A stretch of 64,000 nucleotides of DNA from Nonomuraea sp. SYSU D8015 (GTDB taxonomy: Bacteria > Actinomycetota > Actinomycetes > Streptosporangiales > Streptosporangiaceae), in NCBI RefSeq assembly GCF_008065375.1, contig NZ_VJYI01000013.1, positions 240,085 to 304,084 of the forward strand, written 5' to 3'. How positions within the stretch are numbered: position 1 is the first letter of the stretch; each line of letters opens with the position of its first letter. The notes beneath the pieces are model-generated. The model searched no databases, had not been told where the DNA came from, and worked only from the letters and a program-made list of their open reading frames with translations. Both the position numbers and the translations under genes were made by a program. This document shows, piece after piece, positions 26,598 to 34,088 of this stretch.

Positions 26598-27310
26598 CAG
26601 GGACTCGGCGGCAGGCGAAGGACGTATCCGACACCCCGCAGGGTGTGGATGAGCCGGGGGCTGCGATTGTCGATCTTCCGGCGCAGGACGGACACGTACG
26701 ACTCGACGATGCCCACCTCGCCCCTGAAGTCGTAGTCCCACACGTGGTCGAGGATCTGCGGCTTGGACAGGACCCGGCCGGCGTTCGTCATGAAGTAGCG
26801 CAGCAGCTTGAACTCGGTCGGCGACAGCGCCACCGCGTTGCCCCCACGCCACACCTCGTGGCTCTCCTCGTCCAGCTCGATGTCGGCGAACGTCAGCCTG
26901 GGCGGCGCCGCCGGCTGCTCCCCGCTCGTACGGCGGAGCACCGCGTGGATCCTGGCAACCACCTCCTCCAGGCTGAACGGCTTGGTCACGTAGTCGTCGC
27001 CGCCGATCGTGAGCCCGCGGATCTTGTCCTCGGTCTCGTCACGGGCGGTCAGGAACACCACCGGCGTGTGCAGGCCGCCGCCGCGCATCCGCTTGACGAT
27101 CTCGAAACCGTCGAGGTCGGGCAGCATGACGTCGAGCACGACGAGGTCAGGGCGGTGCCGTTGCACGGCGGCGACGGCGTCGAGGCCGCTCTTGGCCGTG
27201 GTCACGTCGAAACCCGCGAACCTGAGGCTCGCGGCGAGGAGCTCGAGGATGTTGGGGTCGTCCTCGACTATCAGCAGGCGTGATTCCATCACATCCAAGA
27301 ATGCACTCAT
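26597..27310 (-). CDS. OmpR/PhoB-family response regulator
   Basis: A 237-residue regulator with full-length receiver: LLIVEDDPN, Asp60 in DLVVLDVMLPDLDG, VVFLTARDET and IGGDDYVTKPFSLEEV. The winged helix has LSPTEFKLLRYFMTNAGRVL and DHVWDYDFRGEVGIVESYVS. The start at 27310 overlaps the lhgO stop (ATGA); an internal ATG at 27289 (MESRLLIVEDD) is an alternative. The stop shares one base with the kinase start, so regulator and kinase form a classic pair. It is closely similar to the regulator at 24460. Confidence 0.9.
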   Translation of the reverse strand: MSAFLDVMESRLLIVEDDPNILELLAASLRFAGFDVTTAKSGLDAVAAVQRHRPDLVVLDVMLPDLDGFEIVKRMRGGGLHTPVVFLTARDETEDKIRGLTIGGDDYVTKPFSLEEVVARIHAVLRRTSGEQPAAPPRLTFADIELDEESHEVWRGGNAVALSPTEFKLLRYFMTNAGRVLSKPQILDHVWDYDFRGEVGIVESYVSVLRRKIDNRSPRLIHTLRGVGYVLRLPPSP

Positions 27311-28497
27311 CGGACGAGTGCTGGGACAATTCCAGCGATGTGCTTGGCGATCGCGAGGCTCGACGTGGCCGCGGGGGACGGCGCGTTACGCACCAGCACC
27401 ACGTTGCCGTGCACGTCCACCACGAAGTCGTCGACCAGCCGCCCGTCCCTCGACACCGCCTGGGCGCGCACACCGCCGGGGACGCGGACCAGGTCGGCGG
27501 AGGTGAGCTCGGGCACGTAGCGCTGCGCCGCCCGCAGGAAGGCGCGCTTGCTGAGAGACCCGTGGACCTCCTTGAGCCCGGTGCGCCAGTGTTGGCGGGC
27601 CATGCGGAGGGTGCCCGGCCAGCCAAGAATTTGCCGAAAATTCCGGATATTGCGCCATCGATAGCCCTCGTAGGCCAGCGCCAGCACCGCGTTCGGCCCC
27701 ACCAGCACCTCACCGTCGGTCTGCCGCGTCAGATGGACCCCCAGGAACGGATACCGCGGATCCGGCACCGGATAGATCAGCCCGCGGACGAGGTCCTTCG
27801 CCGCGCCCCTCAGCGCGTAGAACTCCCCGCGGAACGGGACGATCCTGACGTCCCCCGGATGCCCCGCCATCCTGGCAACCGCGTCGGTCCACAGCCCGCC
27901 GCACACCACCAGCCGGTCGAAGGCGAACCGCCGCCGCCCCGCCAGCACCTGCACGCCCGCCGGACGCTCCCTGATCGCCCGCACGGGGTGCGAGAGGCGT
28001 ACGGACCCGCCCAACTCCACCACGTCCAGCGCGAGGCGGCGGGCGACGGCGGGGAAGTCGCAGATCGCGGTGTGCGGCGAGTGGATCGCGCCGACGCCGA
28101 CCGCGTGCGGCTCGATCTCGCGCAGCGCCAGCGCGTCCAGCTCGGCGATGCCCGGCACGCCGTTGGCGCGCGCCCGCTCGGCCAGCGCGCTCAGCCGGGG
28201 CCGCTCGGCGCTGGTGCTCGCGATGACCAGCTTGCCGACCTCGTCGTACGGCAACTCGTTGGCAGCGCAGTATTCCTTGAGCAGCGCCACCCCCTCCCGG
28301 CACAGCCTGGCCTTGAGCGAGCCGGGCGGGTAATAGATGCCCGCGTGCACGACGCCGCTGTTGTGCCCGGTTTGATGGGCGGCGACGCGGCCCTCCTTCT
28401 CCAGCACCGTCACCTCGGCGCCCCTGGTGGCGGCGAGCTCACGCGCCACCGCGAGCCCGACGATGCCCGCACCCACGATCCCGATCTTCTCCGTCAC
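27307..28497 (-). CDS. lhgO: L-2-hydroxyglutarate oxidase
   Basis: FAD enzyme of 396 residues oxidising L-2-hydroxyglutarate to 2-oxoglutarate. The FAD-binding signature IGIVGAGIVGLAVARELAAT is at the N-terminus, followed by EVTVLEKEGRVAAHQTGHNS and GVVHAGIYYPPGSLKARLC, which are diagnostic of LhgO within the DAO superfamily. VHLTRQTDGEVLVGPNAVLA and VPGGVRAQAVSRDGRLVDDF occur near the C-terminus. The length is as expected. The stop overlaps the start of the response regulator gene, so the enzyme is co-translated with a two-component system, an unusual operon partner. Confidence 0.92.
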   Translation of the reverse strand: MTEKIGIVGAGIVGLAVARELAATRGAEVTVLEKEGRVAAHQTGHNSGVVHAGIYYPPGSLKARLCREGVALLKEYCAANELPYDEVGKLVIASTSAERPRLSALAERARANGVPGIAELDALALREIEPHAVGVGAIHSPHTAICDFPAVARRLALDVVELGGSVRLSHPVRAIRERPAGVQVLAGRRRFAFDRLVVCGGLWTDAVARMAGHPGDVRIVPFRGEFYALRGAAKDLVRGLIYPVPDPRYPFLGVHLTRQTDGEVLVGPNAVLALAYEGYRWRNIRNFRQILGWPGTLRMARQHWRTGLKEVHGSLSKRAFLRAAQRYVPELTSADLVRVPGGVRAQAVSRDGRLVDDFVVDVHGNVVLVRNAPSPAATSSLAIAKHIAGIVPALVR

Positions 28498-28825
28498 ACG
28501 ACGATTTTCCGGCTAACCAGCCGCTCCCGCCATATCTCCACGAACAGCGGCGATCAGCTCCGGCATGGTCCGAGATCACAGAACGGCTTTTGCCGGGAGA
28601 GTGCGCAGGCGAGCTCCAGACCGCCGCCCGCCGGCGCCTCCACCGCACCTTCGGTGAGTTGATGCCGTCGGCAGTAGTCCTCGTCACGCCCTTCCCCTGA
28701 TACCCGGCGACCGACCAGAACGATCCGTCGTCATGTGTCCCGACGTGGCCGAACGGTAGGCGGCGCGAATCTCCCCCTCGGTCTGGGCCCATCGCGTCGA
28801 AGAGGATCGCCTTCGGCCGGGGCAT
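28498..28825 (-). pseudogene. Decayed HAD-like hydrolase remnant
   Basis: This 327-bp gap starts (on the minus strand) with an ATG at 28825 reading MPRPKAILFDAMG, the typical first motif of a HAD-superfamily hydrolase. The catalytic Asp is present but the next residue expected, Thr, is lost as the frame breaks. Another frame then reads TEGEIRAAYRSATSGHM. The ATG overlaps the stop of the MFS remnant (TGATG), so both were once an operon. The rest holds no coherent coding signal. Confidence 0.35.
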
Positions 28826-29599
28826 CACCCCACGATGCCCGATGGCCTCCGCCGCAGTGCCGGCGTGGCGGCTCCCACCACGGCGACGGCGCCGAGGCAC
28901 AGCAGGCCCCCGCTGACCAGGGCCGTCATGCCGGACGTGGCGTCCGCGACGAGACCACCGCGCACGTTGCCGAGGTCCGCGTTGATCAGGGGGAACAGGC
29001 TGACCGGCATCGAGAGCACGGTGGTGGCCAGGTCCGTGATCAGGGCGCCGCGGACGACGGGCGTGCGGGCCAGGAAGACCAGGCCGTCCAGCACTCCCCG
29101 CAGACCGGGACGGGCGGGCTCGCCCACAGGGGTGATCGGCGGCAGTCCGAGCACGCCGTAGAGCGCGACGACGAAGGTGAGCGCATCGACCAGGTAGCAG
29201 CCGGCGACGCCCAGCGCACCCACGACCAGCCCGCCCAGCGCGGGGCCCACGAGCATGGTGGCCTGGGAGGCGATCCGGTTCAGCGCCAGCCCGGCGGCCA
29301 GTTGATCCTTGGGCAGCAGGTGCGGAACGAAGGTGCGTGAGGCCGGGCCGCCGACAGCGGCCAAGCAGGCATGCGCGACCACCAGCCCCAGGACTCCGGC
29401 GGGTGGGAGGTGTCCGAATAAGCCCTGTAGCGCCGCCGGTCCAGGCGGTGCTCTTCGTCGTCTGCCAGACCTGGAACATCACGGCGACGAGCGTCATCTG
29501 GTTGCCGAGCCCGGACAGGGCCTAGCCGATCAACAGCCGGCGGAAGGGTGGCGAGGCCCGCAAGGGGGACACGTCGAGCAGCGCCCGCTTCACTCCCAC
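28825..29599 (-). pseudogene. MFS transporter pseudogene
   Basis: Remains of a drug-efflux-type MFS gene. From GTG 29599/29593 the sequence reads VSPLRASPPFRRLLIG and then a TAG at 29522-29524. The frame continues ALSGLGNQMTLVAVMFQVWQ, then a deletion and frameshift join it near 29400 to VVAHACLAAVGGPASRTFV. The final part keeps several helices (LVGPALGGLVVGALGVAGCY). Only about 245 residues of an expected 420 remain, with at least one stop, one frameshift and internal deletions. It lies 35 bp downstream of the MarR gene on the same strand and was probably its target. Confidence 0.75.
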
Positions 29600-29633
29600 G
29601 CGCGGGCCCCTTCCGCTCCCCCTCGGGCTCCTC

Positions 29634-30134
29634 TCACTCCCACTCGGGGTCCGCCGCCAGCTTCTCGGCGATCCGATCGTGGAAGCTCTTGCGGGCGAGG
29701 GCCTGCTCGATGTCGGCGACGACCCGGGTGAGCGGGTACGGGATCTCGGCCTCGATCTCCGCGATGGCGGCCTCGGTGGCCCGCCACTCCGCCGCCAGAC
29801 GGCCGACGATGGCGCGGGCCTCGTCCGTGAGCGTCACCTTCTTGCTTCGCGCGTCGTCGCCCGCGGCGGTCCGGACCCATCCGGCGGCCCGCATCGCGGC
29901 CACCTTCTGGCTGAGCGCCGAATGGGTCCGGCCGACCGACTCGGCCAGCTCGGTGATGGTCATCGGCCCGCGGGCGTGGAGCCGGAGCAACTCCATGACG
30001 AAGCTCGGCTTGAGCCCTTTGATGCGCCTCTCGGAGTAGAGCCGGGCGATGTCCGCGTCCATCGACTCCTGGAGGAGCCGCAGAGGCCGCCAGAGGCTCT
30101 CCTCGGTGGGATCTGATGCATGAGGTTCGACCAC
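29634..30134 (-). CDS. MarR-family transcriptional regulator
   Basis: A 166-residue winged-helix regulator. The DNA-binding core includes MTITELAESVGRTHSALSQK and VAAMRAAGWVRTAAGDDARS, and the beta wing is KKVTLTDEARAIV. Helices on either side form the dimerisation region. GTG 30134 starts 10 bp from a perfect 28-bp palindrome, a very strong sign of autorepression. The genes downstream (MFS, HAD) are pseudogenes, so this regulator may now control only itself. The DNA-binding protein itself shows no damage. Confidence 0.88.
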   Translation of the reverse strand: MVEPHASDPTEESLWRPLRLLQESMDADIARLYSERRIKGLKPSFVMELLRLHARGPMTITELAESVGRTHSALSQKVAAMRAAGWVRTAAGDDARSKKVTLTDEARAIVGRLAAEWRATEAAIAEIEAEIPYPLTRVVADIEQALARKSFHDRIAEKLAADPEWE

Positions 30135-30143
30135 GAGGACATC

Positions 30144-30171
30144 ATAACAGTCCTTATATAAGGACTGTTAT
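30144..30171. promoter_or_regulatory. Perfect 28-bp palindromic operator of the MarR gene
   Basis: ATAACAGTCCTTAT is followed directly by its exact reverse complement, giving a perfect 28-bp palindrome with no spacer. It is 10 bp upstream of the MarR start codon and strikingly AT-rich for this genome. Size and symmetry fit a MarR dimer site covering the promoter. Confidence 0.8.
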
Positions 30172-30408
30172 GCCCTCAGGGACACAAAGGGAGCCACACG
30201 ACGTGGCTCGGACGCGCTACCGCCGGACTATCGGCCGGGGCGATACCACCGCCGCCCTTCCGCCCACGGCGCCCGACTGCTCGCACCGGATCCCGCCGAC
30301 GGTGCGCGGCCCGAGCCGATCGCCATTGGCACGGCACCCGACGGGAAACGCCGTGTGACACCGCGGCCTCCAGTCAATCGTCGTGAACGGGGCTCCTGGG
30401 GTCGCCGC

Positions 30409-31554
30409 TCAAGTGCGCAGTTGCGCATTGAGCCGCGCGGCCTGTCGCGTGAGGTGGTCGCGTTCGGGGAGGCTGGACGCTGATCGGGCGGCCTCGGCGT
30501 AGAGCCGTGCCGCGGTCACTGGGTCACCGTCACGCTCGTGCAGGTACGCCGCGGCGGCGGTGTAGCGGGGCAGGGCGGGGTCGAGTTCCGCCAGGGCGGC
30601 CAGGCCGGCCCGCGGGCCGTCGGCCTCGCCGACCGCGACGGCCCGGTTGAGGCGGGCCACCGGGCTGTCGGTGAGGCGCACCAGTTCGTCGTACCACTCG
30701 ACGATCTGCACCCAGTCGGTCTCCTCGGCTGTGCGGGCGTCGGCGTGCAGCGCGGCGATGGCGGCTTGGGCCTGGAACTCACCCAGGCGGTCGCGGGTGA
30801 GGGCTGCCTGGAGCACGTCCACGCCCTCGGCGATCAGGCGGGTGTCCCACAGGCCGCGGTCCTGCTCGGCAAGGGGCACGAGCCTGCCGTCGGGAGCGGT
30901 CCGTGCCGTACGCCGTGCGTGGTGGAGCAGCATGAGCGCGAGCAGGCCCGCGACCTCCTCGTCGCTGGTCTTGGCCGCCAGTTGGCGAGTGAGCCGGATC
31001 GCCTCGGCGGCGAGGTCGACGTCGCCGGAGTAGCCCTCGTTGAAGACCAAGTAGAGCACGCGCAGCACGGTGGCGACGTCCCCGGGCTGGTTGAACCGGA
31101 CGCCCGAGACGGTCCGCTTGGCCCTGCTGATCCGCTGGGCCATGGTCGCCTCCGGCACGAGGTAGGCCCGCGCGATCTGACGCGTAGTCAGGCCGCCGAC
31201 CGCGCGCAGTGTGAGCGCGACGGCCGAGGCCGGTGCCAGGGACGGGTGCGCGCACAGGAAGTACAGCCGGAGCGTGTCGTCCACCGCCTCGCCCGGGCCT
31301 GGCACGGGCTCGGTCTCGACGCGTACCTCGCGGTGCCGTCGGGAGGTGTCGGCGCGGGCGGCGTCGAGGAACTTACGCCAGGCCACGGTGACCAGCCAGG
31401 CCTTGAGGTCCCGCGGCGGGTCGTCCGGCCACACGCGCACGGCCTCGACCAGGGCGTCCTGCACGGCGTCCTCGGCCGCCGCGAAGTCGGCTCCGCGCCG
31501 GACGAGGACACCGATCACCGCGGGCACCAGCTCCCGCAGCAGCGAATCGTTCAC
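30409..31554 (-). CDS. ECF42-type RNA polymerase sigma factor with C-terminal TPR-like domain
   Basis: A 381-residue sigma factor. Regions 2 and 4 occupy about residues 1-165, with AAEDAVQDALVEAVRVWPDD and LTTRQIARAYLVPEATMAQR. A roughly 200-residue helical extension (DUF6596/TPR-like) contains LRVLYLVFNEGYSGDVDLAA and ALHADARTAEETDWVQIVEW. This architecture and the adjacent DGPF-motif gene define the ECF42 group, which has no membrane anti-sigma factor and is regulated through its own extension (published group knowledge). The GTG at 31554 overlaps the stop of the DGPF gene by 4 bp (GTGA), placing both in one operon. Confidence 0.92.
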   Translation of the reverse strand: MNDSLLRELVPAVIGVLVRRGADFAAAEDAVQDALVEAVRVWPDDPPRDLKAWLVTVAWRKFLDAARADTSRRHREVRVETEPVPGPGEAVDDTLRLYFLCAHPSLAPASAVALTLRAVGGLTTRQIARAYLVPEATMAQRISRAKRTVSGVRFNQPGDVATVLRVLYLVFNEGYSGDVDLAAEAIRLTRQLAAKTSDEEVAGLLALMLLHHARRTARTAPDGRLVPLAEQDRGLWDTRLIAEGVDVLQAALTRDRLGEFQAQAAIAALHADARTAEETDWVQIVEWYDELVRLTDSPVARLNRAVAVGEADGPRAGLAALAELDPALPRYTAAAAYLHERDGDPVTAARLYAEAARSASSLPERDHLTRQAARLNAQLRT

Positions 31555-31958
31555 TCGGTCACCGTGGGCTGCGCGGCGTAGAACGGGCGCACCTCGAGCC
31601 ACTCGTGGATCGGCTTGCCACCCGCACCCGGAGCCGCGGACAGTTCGCCCGCCAGCTCGATTGCCCGCTCATAGGTCTCGACGTCGATCACCACCCAGCC
31701 GGCGATCAGGTCCTTGGTCTCCGCGAACGGGCCGTCGGTGACCGGCGGCCGCCCCTCGCCGTCGTAGCGGACGAACGTGCCCTCCGGGGAGAGCGCCTGA
31801 CTGTCGACTAACTCGCCGGTGCCCTCGAGCCGAGCGGCGAAGTCACGCATGTACTGCACGTGGGCCGAGAGCTCCTCCGGCGTCCACTGCTCCATCGGCA
31901 CGTCGTTGACCGGCGCCGGCGCGCCCCGGTAGTGCTTGAGCAGCAGGTACTTGGCCAT
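31551..31958 (-). CDS. YCII-related DGPF-domain protein
   Basis: A 135-residue protein of the YCII/DGPF family. MAKYLLLKHYRGAPAPVNDV is the N-terminus, and PPVTDGPFAETKDLIAGWVV contains the namesake DGPF motif, followed by the C-terminal IHEWLEVRPFY segment. It is the conserved partner of ECF42 sigma factors and overlaps the sigma start by 4 bp. The biochemical role is unknown; it may be a small ligand-binding or enzymatic protein. The ATG at 31958 is preferred because AGGGAGA precedes it. Confidence 0.92.
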   Translation of the reverse strand: MAKYLLLKHYRGAPAPVNDVPMEQWTPEELSAHVQYMRDFAARLEGTGELVDSQALSPEGTFVRYDGEGRPPVTDGPFAETKDLIAGWVVIDVETYERAIELAGELSAAPGAGGKPIHEWLEVRPFYAAQPTVTE

Positions 31959-32096
31959 CGTGTTTCTCCCTGGTGTGGTATAGGCCCATTGTGGCCGTGT
32001 TTCACTCCGGGGACGGAGCCGCGGGCGGGTTCTCGACATCCACGCGCGGCCCGAAGCACTCTCCCACCGTTAATCGAACCTGAGTACGATTGATGT

Positions 32097-32471
32097 ATGT
32101 ATCTCCCGCCGGAGTGGCCGCCCGAGGTCCGTCCACCCAGCGTTCCCGATTGGGAGACCTCTGCCGTGGCCTGGCTGCTCGACGCCGTGCCCCCCGACTA
32201 CAGGGCCTACGAAGTCTTGAAACGCCATCCAATTGCCCTGGCCAGGATGGCCGTTCACCACGTGAACGCGGCAGTCGAAGCCGCCAGGGCGGGATACCGA
32301 AGCGCCGCGGTGGATCTCAAGGGGCATCTCCCTCCACATGCCGTCGAGGCGGTGCTCGACGTCTATCGTGAGGAGGGGCCTCGTCTGGTCCGCCTGGCTC
32401 GCTCCGTCGCCGTCGTCGAGCAAGCCTTGCGCGGCGACATGTTCACGGCCACCATGCGCAACTTTCGATGA
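32097..32471 (+). CDS. Conserved actinobacterial protein of unknown function
   Basis: A 124-residue helical protein starting MYLPPEWPPEVRPPSVPDWE, followed by an SAVAWLLDAVPPDYRAYEVL segment and a helical body ending EQALRGDMFTATMRNF. Codon usage is clearly coding. Similar proteins of the form PPGAPDWE...AVAWLLDLCPPDYR occur in actinomycetes and are annotated only as hypothetical (from memory). No signal, membrane segment or catalytic motif is seen. The AT-richer region 32070-32096 may be its promoter; the ribosome-binding site is weak. Confidence 0.65.
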   Translation: MYLPPEWPPEVRPPSVPDWETSAVAWLLDAVPPDYRAYEVLKRHPIALARMAVHHVNAAVEAARAGYRSAAVDLKGHLPPHAVEAVLDVYREEGPRLVRLARSVAVVEQALRGDMFTATMRNFR

Positions 32472-32598
32472 CGTAGCGACCGGATCTCCTCGCACAGTTT
32501 CCGCTCTCGGTCGGGCACGCCGACTCGGGTCCGCTTGGGTCATCCGCTGGGCTGCCGGTCCGGAGACTCCCTCTCCCTTGAATCGGCCGCCTACGGCG

Positions 32599-32979
32599 TC
32601 ACCCACCGCCCTTGGCGATGTAGTCGGCCGGGTCGTACTGCAGACGAAGCCGCCGGATCCTGCCGTCGGAGACCCTGAAGAATTCCGCGATCCTGACGAC
32701 CCCCTTCGGCATGTGAGCGTCGTACACGGTGGCCGTGCCGTCGGCGTCGTGGACCTCCTGGATCAGGTCGATCTCGGCGACGTTGGCGATGAAGCCTTTG
32801 ACGCCTTCCTTGAAGGGGGCGGCCCCGGTCACACGGCCGGCGATGGGCCCTTCGAAGTCGAGGTCGTCGGCCAGGAGGGGCAGCAGGTCCCGGCCGTCCC
32901 CGTAGTTCTCGATCCCGCTCGTGAGCACCTGGTAGTACGCCTGGATCACGGGTGGCGCGTTGTCGCCGACCACGGTCAT
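32599..32979 (-). CDS. SnoaL/NTF2-like fold protein
   Basis: A 126-residue alpha+beta barrel protein of the SnoaL-like superfamily: an N-terminal helix VIQAYYQVLTSGIENYGDGR, the LADDLDFEGPIAG strand, a helix with the VKGFIANVAEIDL turn, and paired strands GVVRIAEFFRVSDGRIRRLR. Such proteins can be isomerases, cyclases or ligand-binding; no catalytic set can be assigned. The ATG at 32979 is preceded by AGGGAGA. It is divergent from the HxlR regulator at 33071, with an inverted repeat between them, so it is probably that regulator's target. Confidence 0.8.
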   Translation of the reverse strand: MTVVGDNAPPVIQAYYQVLTSGIENYGDGRDLLPLLADDLDFEGPIAGRVTGAAPFKEGVKGFIANVAEIDLIQEVHDADGTATVYDAHMPKGVVRIAEFFRVSDGRIRRLRLQYDPADYIAKGGG

Positions 32980-33027
32980 GTCGATCTCCCTTGGCATCGG
33001 CCTCATCGGACAGGTAGAGAAATTAAA

Positions 33028-33045
33028 CCATTCGATTGAGAATGG
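33028..33045. promoter_or_regulatory. Inverted repeat between divergent SnoaL-like and HxlR genes
   Basis: CCATTC-GATTGA-GAATGG is a perfect 6-6-6 inverted repeat within an AT-rich 90-bp divergent intergenic region. It is a plausible HxlR operator controlling both genes; this is inference from location. Confidence 0.4.
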
Positions 33046-33070
33046 CAACCATGCTGAGTAAGCTGGCGTC

Positions 33071-33718
33071 ATGCGCTCGTACCACCAGTACTGTTCGATG
33101 GCGCGCGCCCTGGACTTGGTCGGCGACCGCTGGACGTTGCTGATCGTCCGGGAGCTGCTGACCCAAGGCCCCTGCCGGTTCTCCGACCTGCGACGTGGGC
33201 TGCCCGGCATCGCCAGCAACCTGCTCGCGGAGCGCCTGCGGGAGATGGAGTCGGCCGCGCTGATCGCCCGGCACGACGAGCCGCCCCCGATCGCCGCCAC
33301 ACTGATCAGCCTCACCGACCGGGGCCAGGACCTCAGTGGCGTCGTCCGAGAGCTGACCCGCTGGGGCGCGCCCTTGATGCTCGACCCGCCGGAGGGCGAC
33401 GCGTTCCGGATGCACTGGTTCTCGCTGCCGCTGCGTCACCTGTGCCGCGACGGCGCACCCGATGAGCCGGGCATCACCGTACGCCTGGGCGACCTGCACG
33501 ACGGCTGCGACATCATCGCCGAACACGGCCAGGTCGATGTGCGCCCGTGCTCGACCGAGCGCCGGCCCGACGCCACGATCACCGCGCCTCCCGAGGTGCT
33601 GGTCGCGCTCTTCACCGGACAGCTGACCATACGGGCGGCCACAGCCGAAGGACTGGTCGTGGACGGCTCCACCGCCGCGCTCCAACGCGTTCTCCCCGGA
33701 AGAGGGTCACATGACTGA
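33071..33718 (+). CDS. HxlR-family transcriptional regulator with C-terminal SCP2-like domain
   Basis: A 215-residue protein. Residues about 1-100 form the HxlR winged helix (SMARALDLVGDRWTLLIVRE, LPGIASNLLAERLREMESA). The remaining 100 residues read VRLGDLHDGCDIIAEHGQVD and ITAPPEVLVALFTGQLTIRA, which resembles an SCP2/sterol-carrier-like domain found fused to some actinobacterial HxlR proteins. That suggests a hydrophobic ligand. It is divergent from the SnoaL-like gene and overlaps the next gene by 8 bp. Confidence 0.88.
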   Translation: MRSYHQYCSMARALDLVGDRWTLLIVRELLTQGPCRFSDLRRGLPGIASNLLAERLREMESAALIARHDEPPPIAATLISLTDRGQDLSGVVRELTRWGAPLMLDPPEGDAFRMHWFSLPLRHLCRDGAPDEPGITVRLGDLHDGCDIIAEHGQVDVRPCSTERRPDATITAPPEVLVALFTGQLTIRAATAEGLVVDGSTAALQRVLPGRGSHD

Positions 33719-34067
33719 CAGGCCGGAAGCACTCAACCTCGACCTCCTCGATCGGGTCGCCGATGATTTCGAGGACGAACCCGACGTCGTCATGGGGACG
33801 ATGTTCCGCAGCCCCGGGCTTCGGGCCGGCGGCAAGATCTTCGCCTTCCTGGGGCAGGAGGGGCAGCTCATCGTGAAACTCCCGAGCGATCGAGCCGGCG
33901 AGTTCGTCGACGCGGGAACCGCCGAGAAAGTCGTCATGGGCAAGCGGACCATGCGCGAGTGGATCGCGATTCCGGCCCAGGACGACCGCGCGGCCACACT
34001 CGCCCTGTGGCGCGGCGCCGCGCAAGAAGCCCACCGATACGTCGACGCCCTGCGACGATCAGGCTGA
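33711..34067 (+). CDS. TfoX N-terminal-domain-like protein
   Basis: A 118-residue protein with the pattern of TfoX_N/YjbR-like domains: VVMGTMFRSPGLRAGGKIFA, then FLGQEGQLIVKLPSDRAGEF, then KRTMREWIAIP. The motif order MF-x-K-FA, KLP and MREW matches that superfamily. No competence function is implied; such stand-alone domains are widespread and uncharacterised. It starts within the 3' end of the HxlR gene (8-bp overlap) and is co-transcribed. Confidence 0.75.
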   Translation: MTDRPEALNLDLLDRVADDFEDEPDVVMGTMFRSPGLRAGGKIFAFLGQEGQLIVKLPSDRAGEFVDAGTAEKVVMGKRTMREWIAIPAQDDRAATLALWRGAAQEAHRYVDALRRSG

Positions 34068-34088
34068 CCGGTCTCGACCTCGCCGGGG

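Noticed and set aside
30172..30408. Possible gene divergent from MarR (frame from about 30170)
   Set aside because: Low-quality composition with no conserved motif; I see no intact gene in this 237-bp gap.
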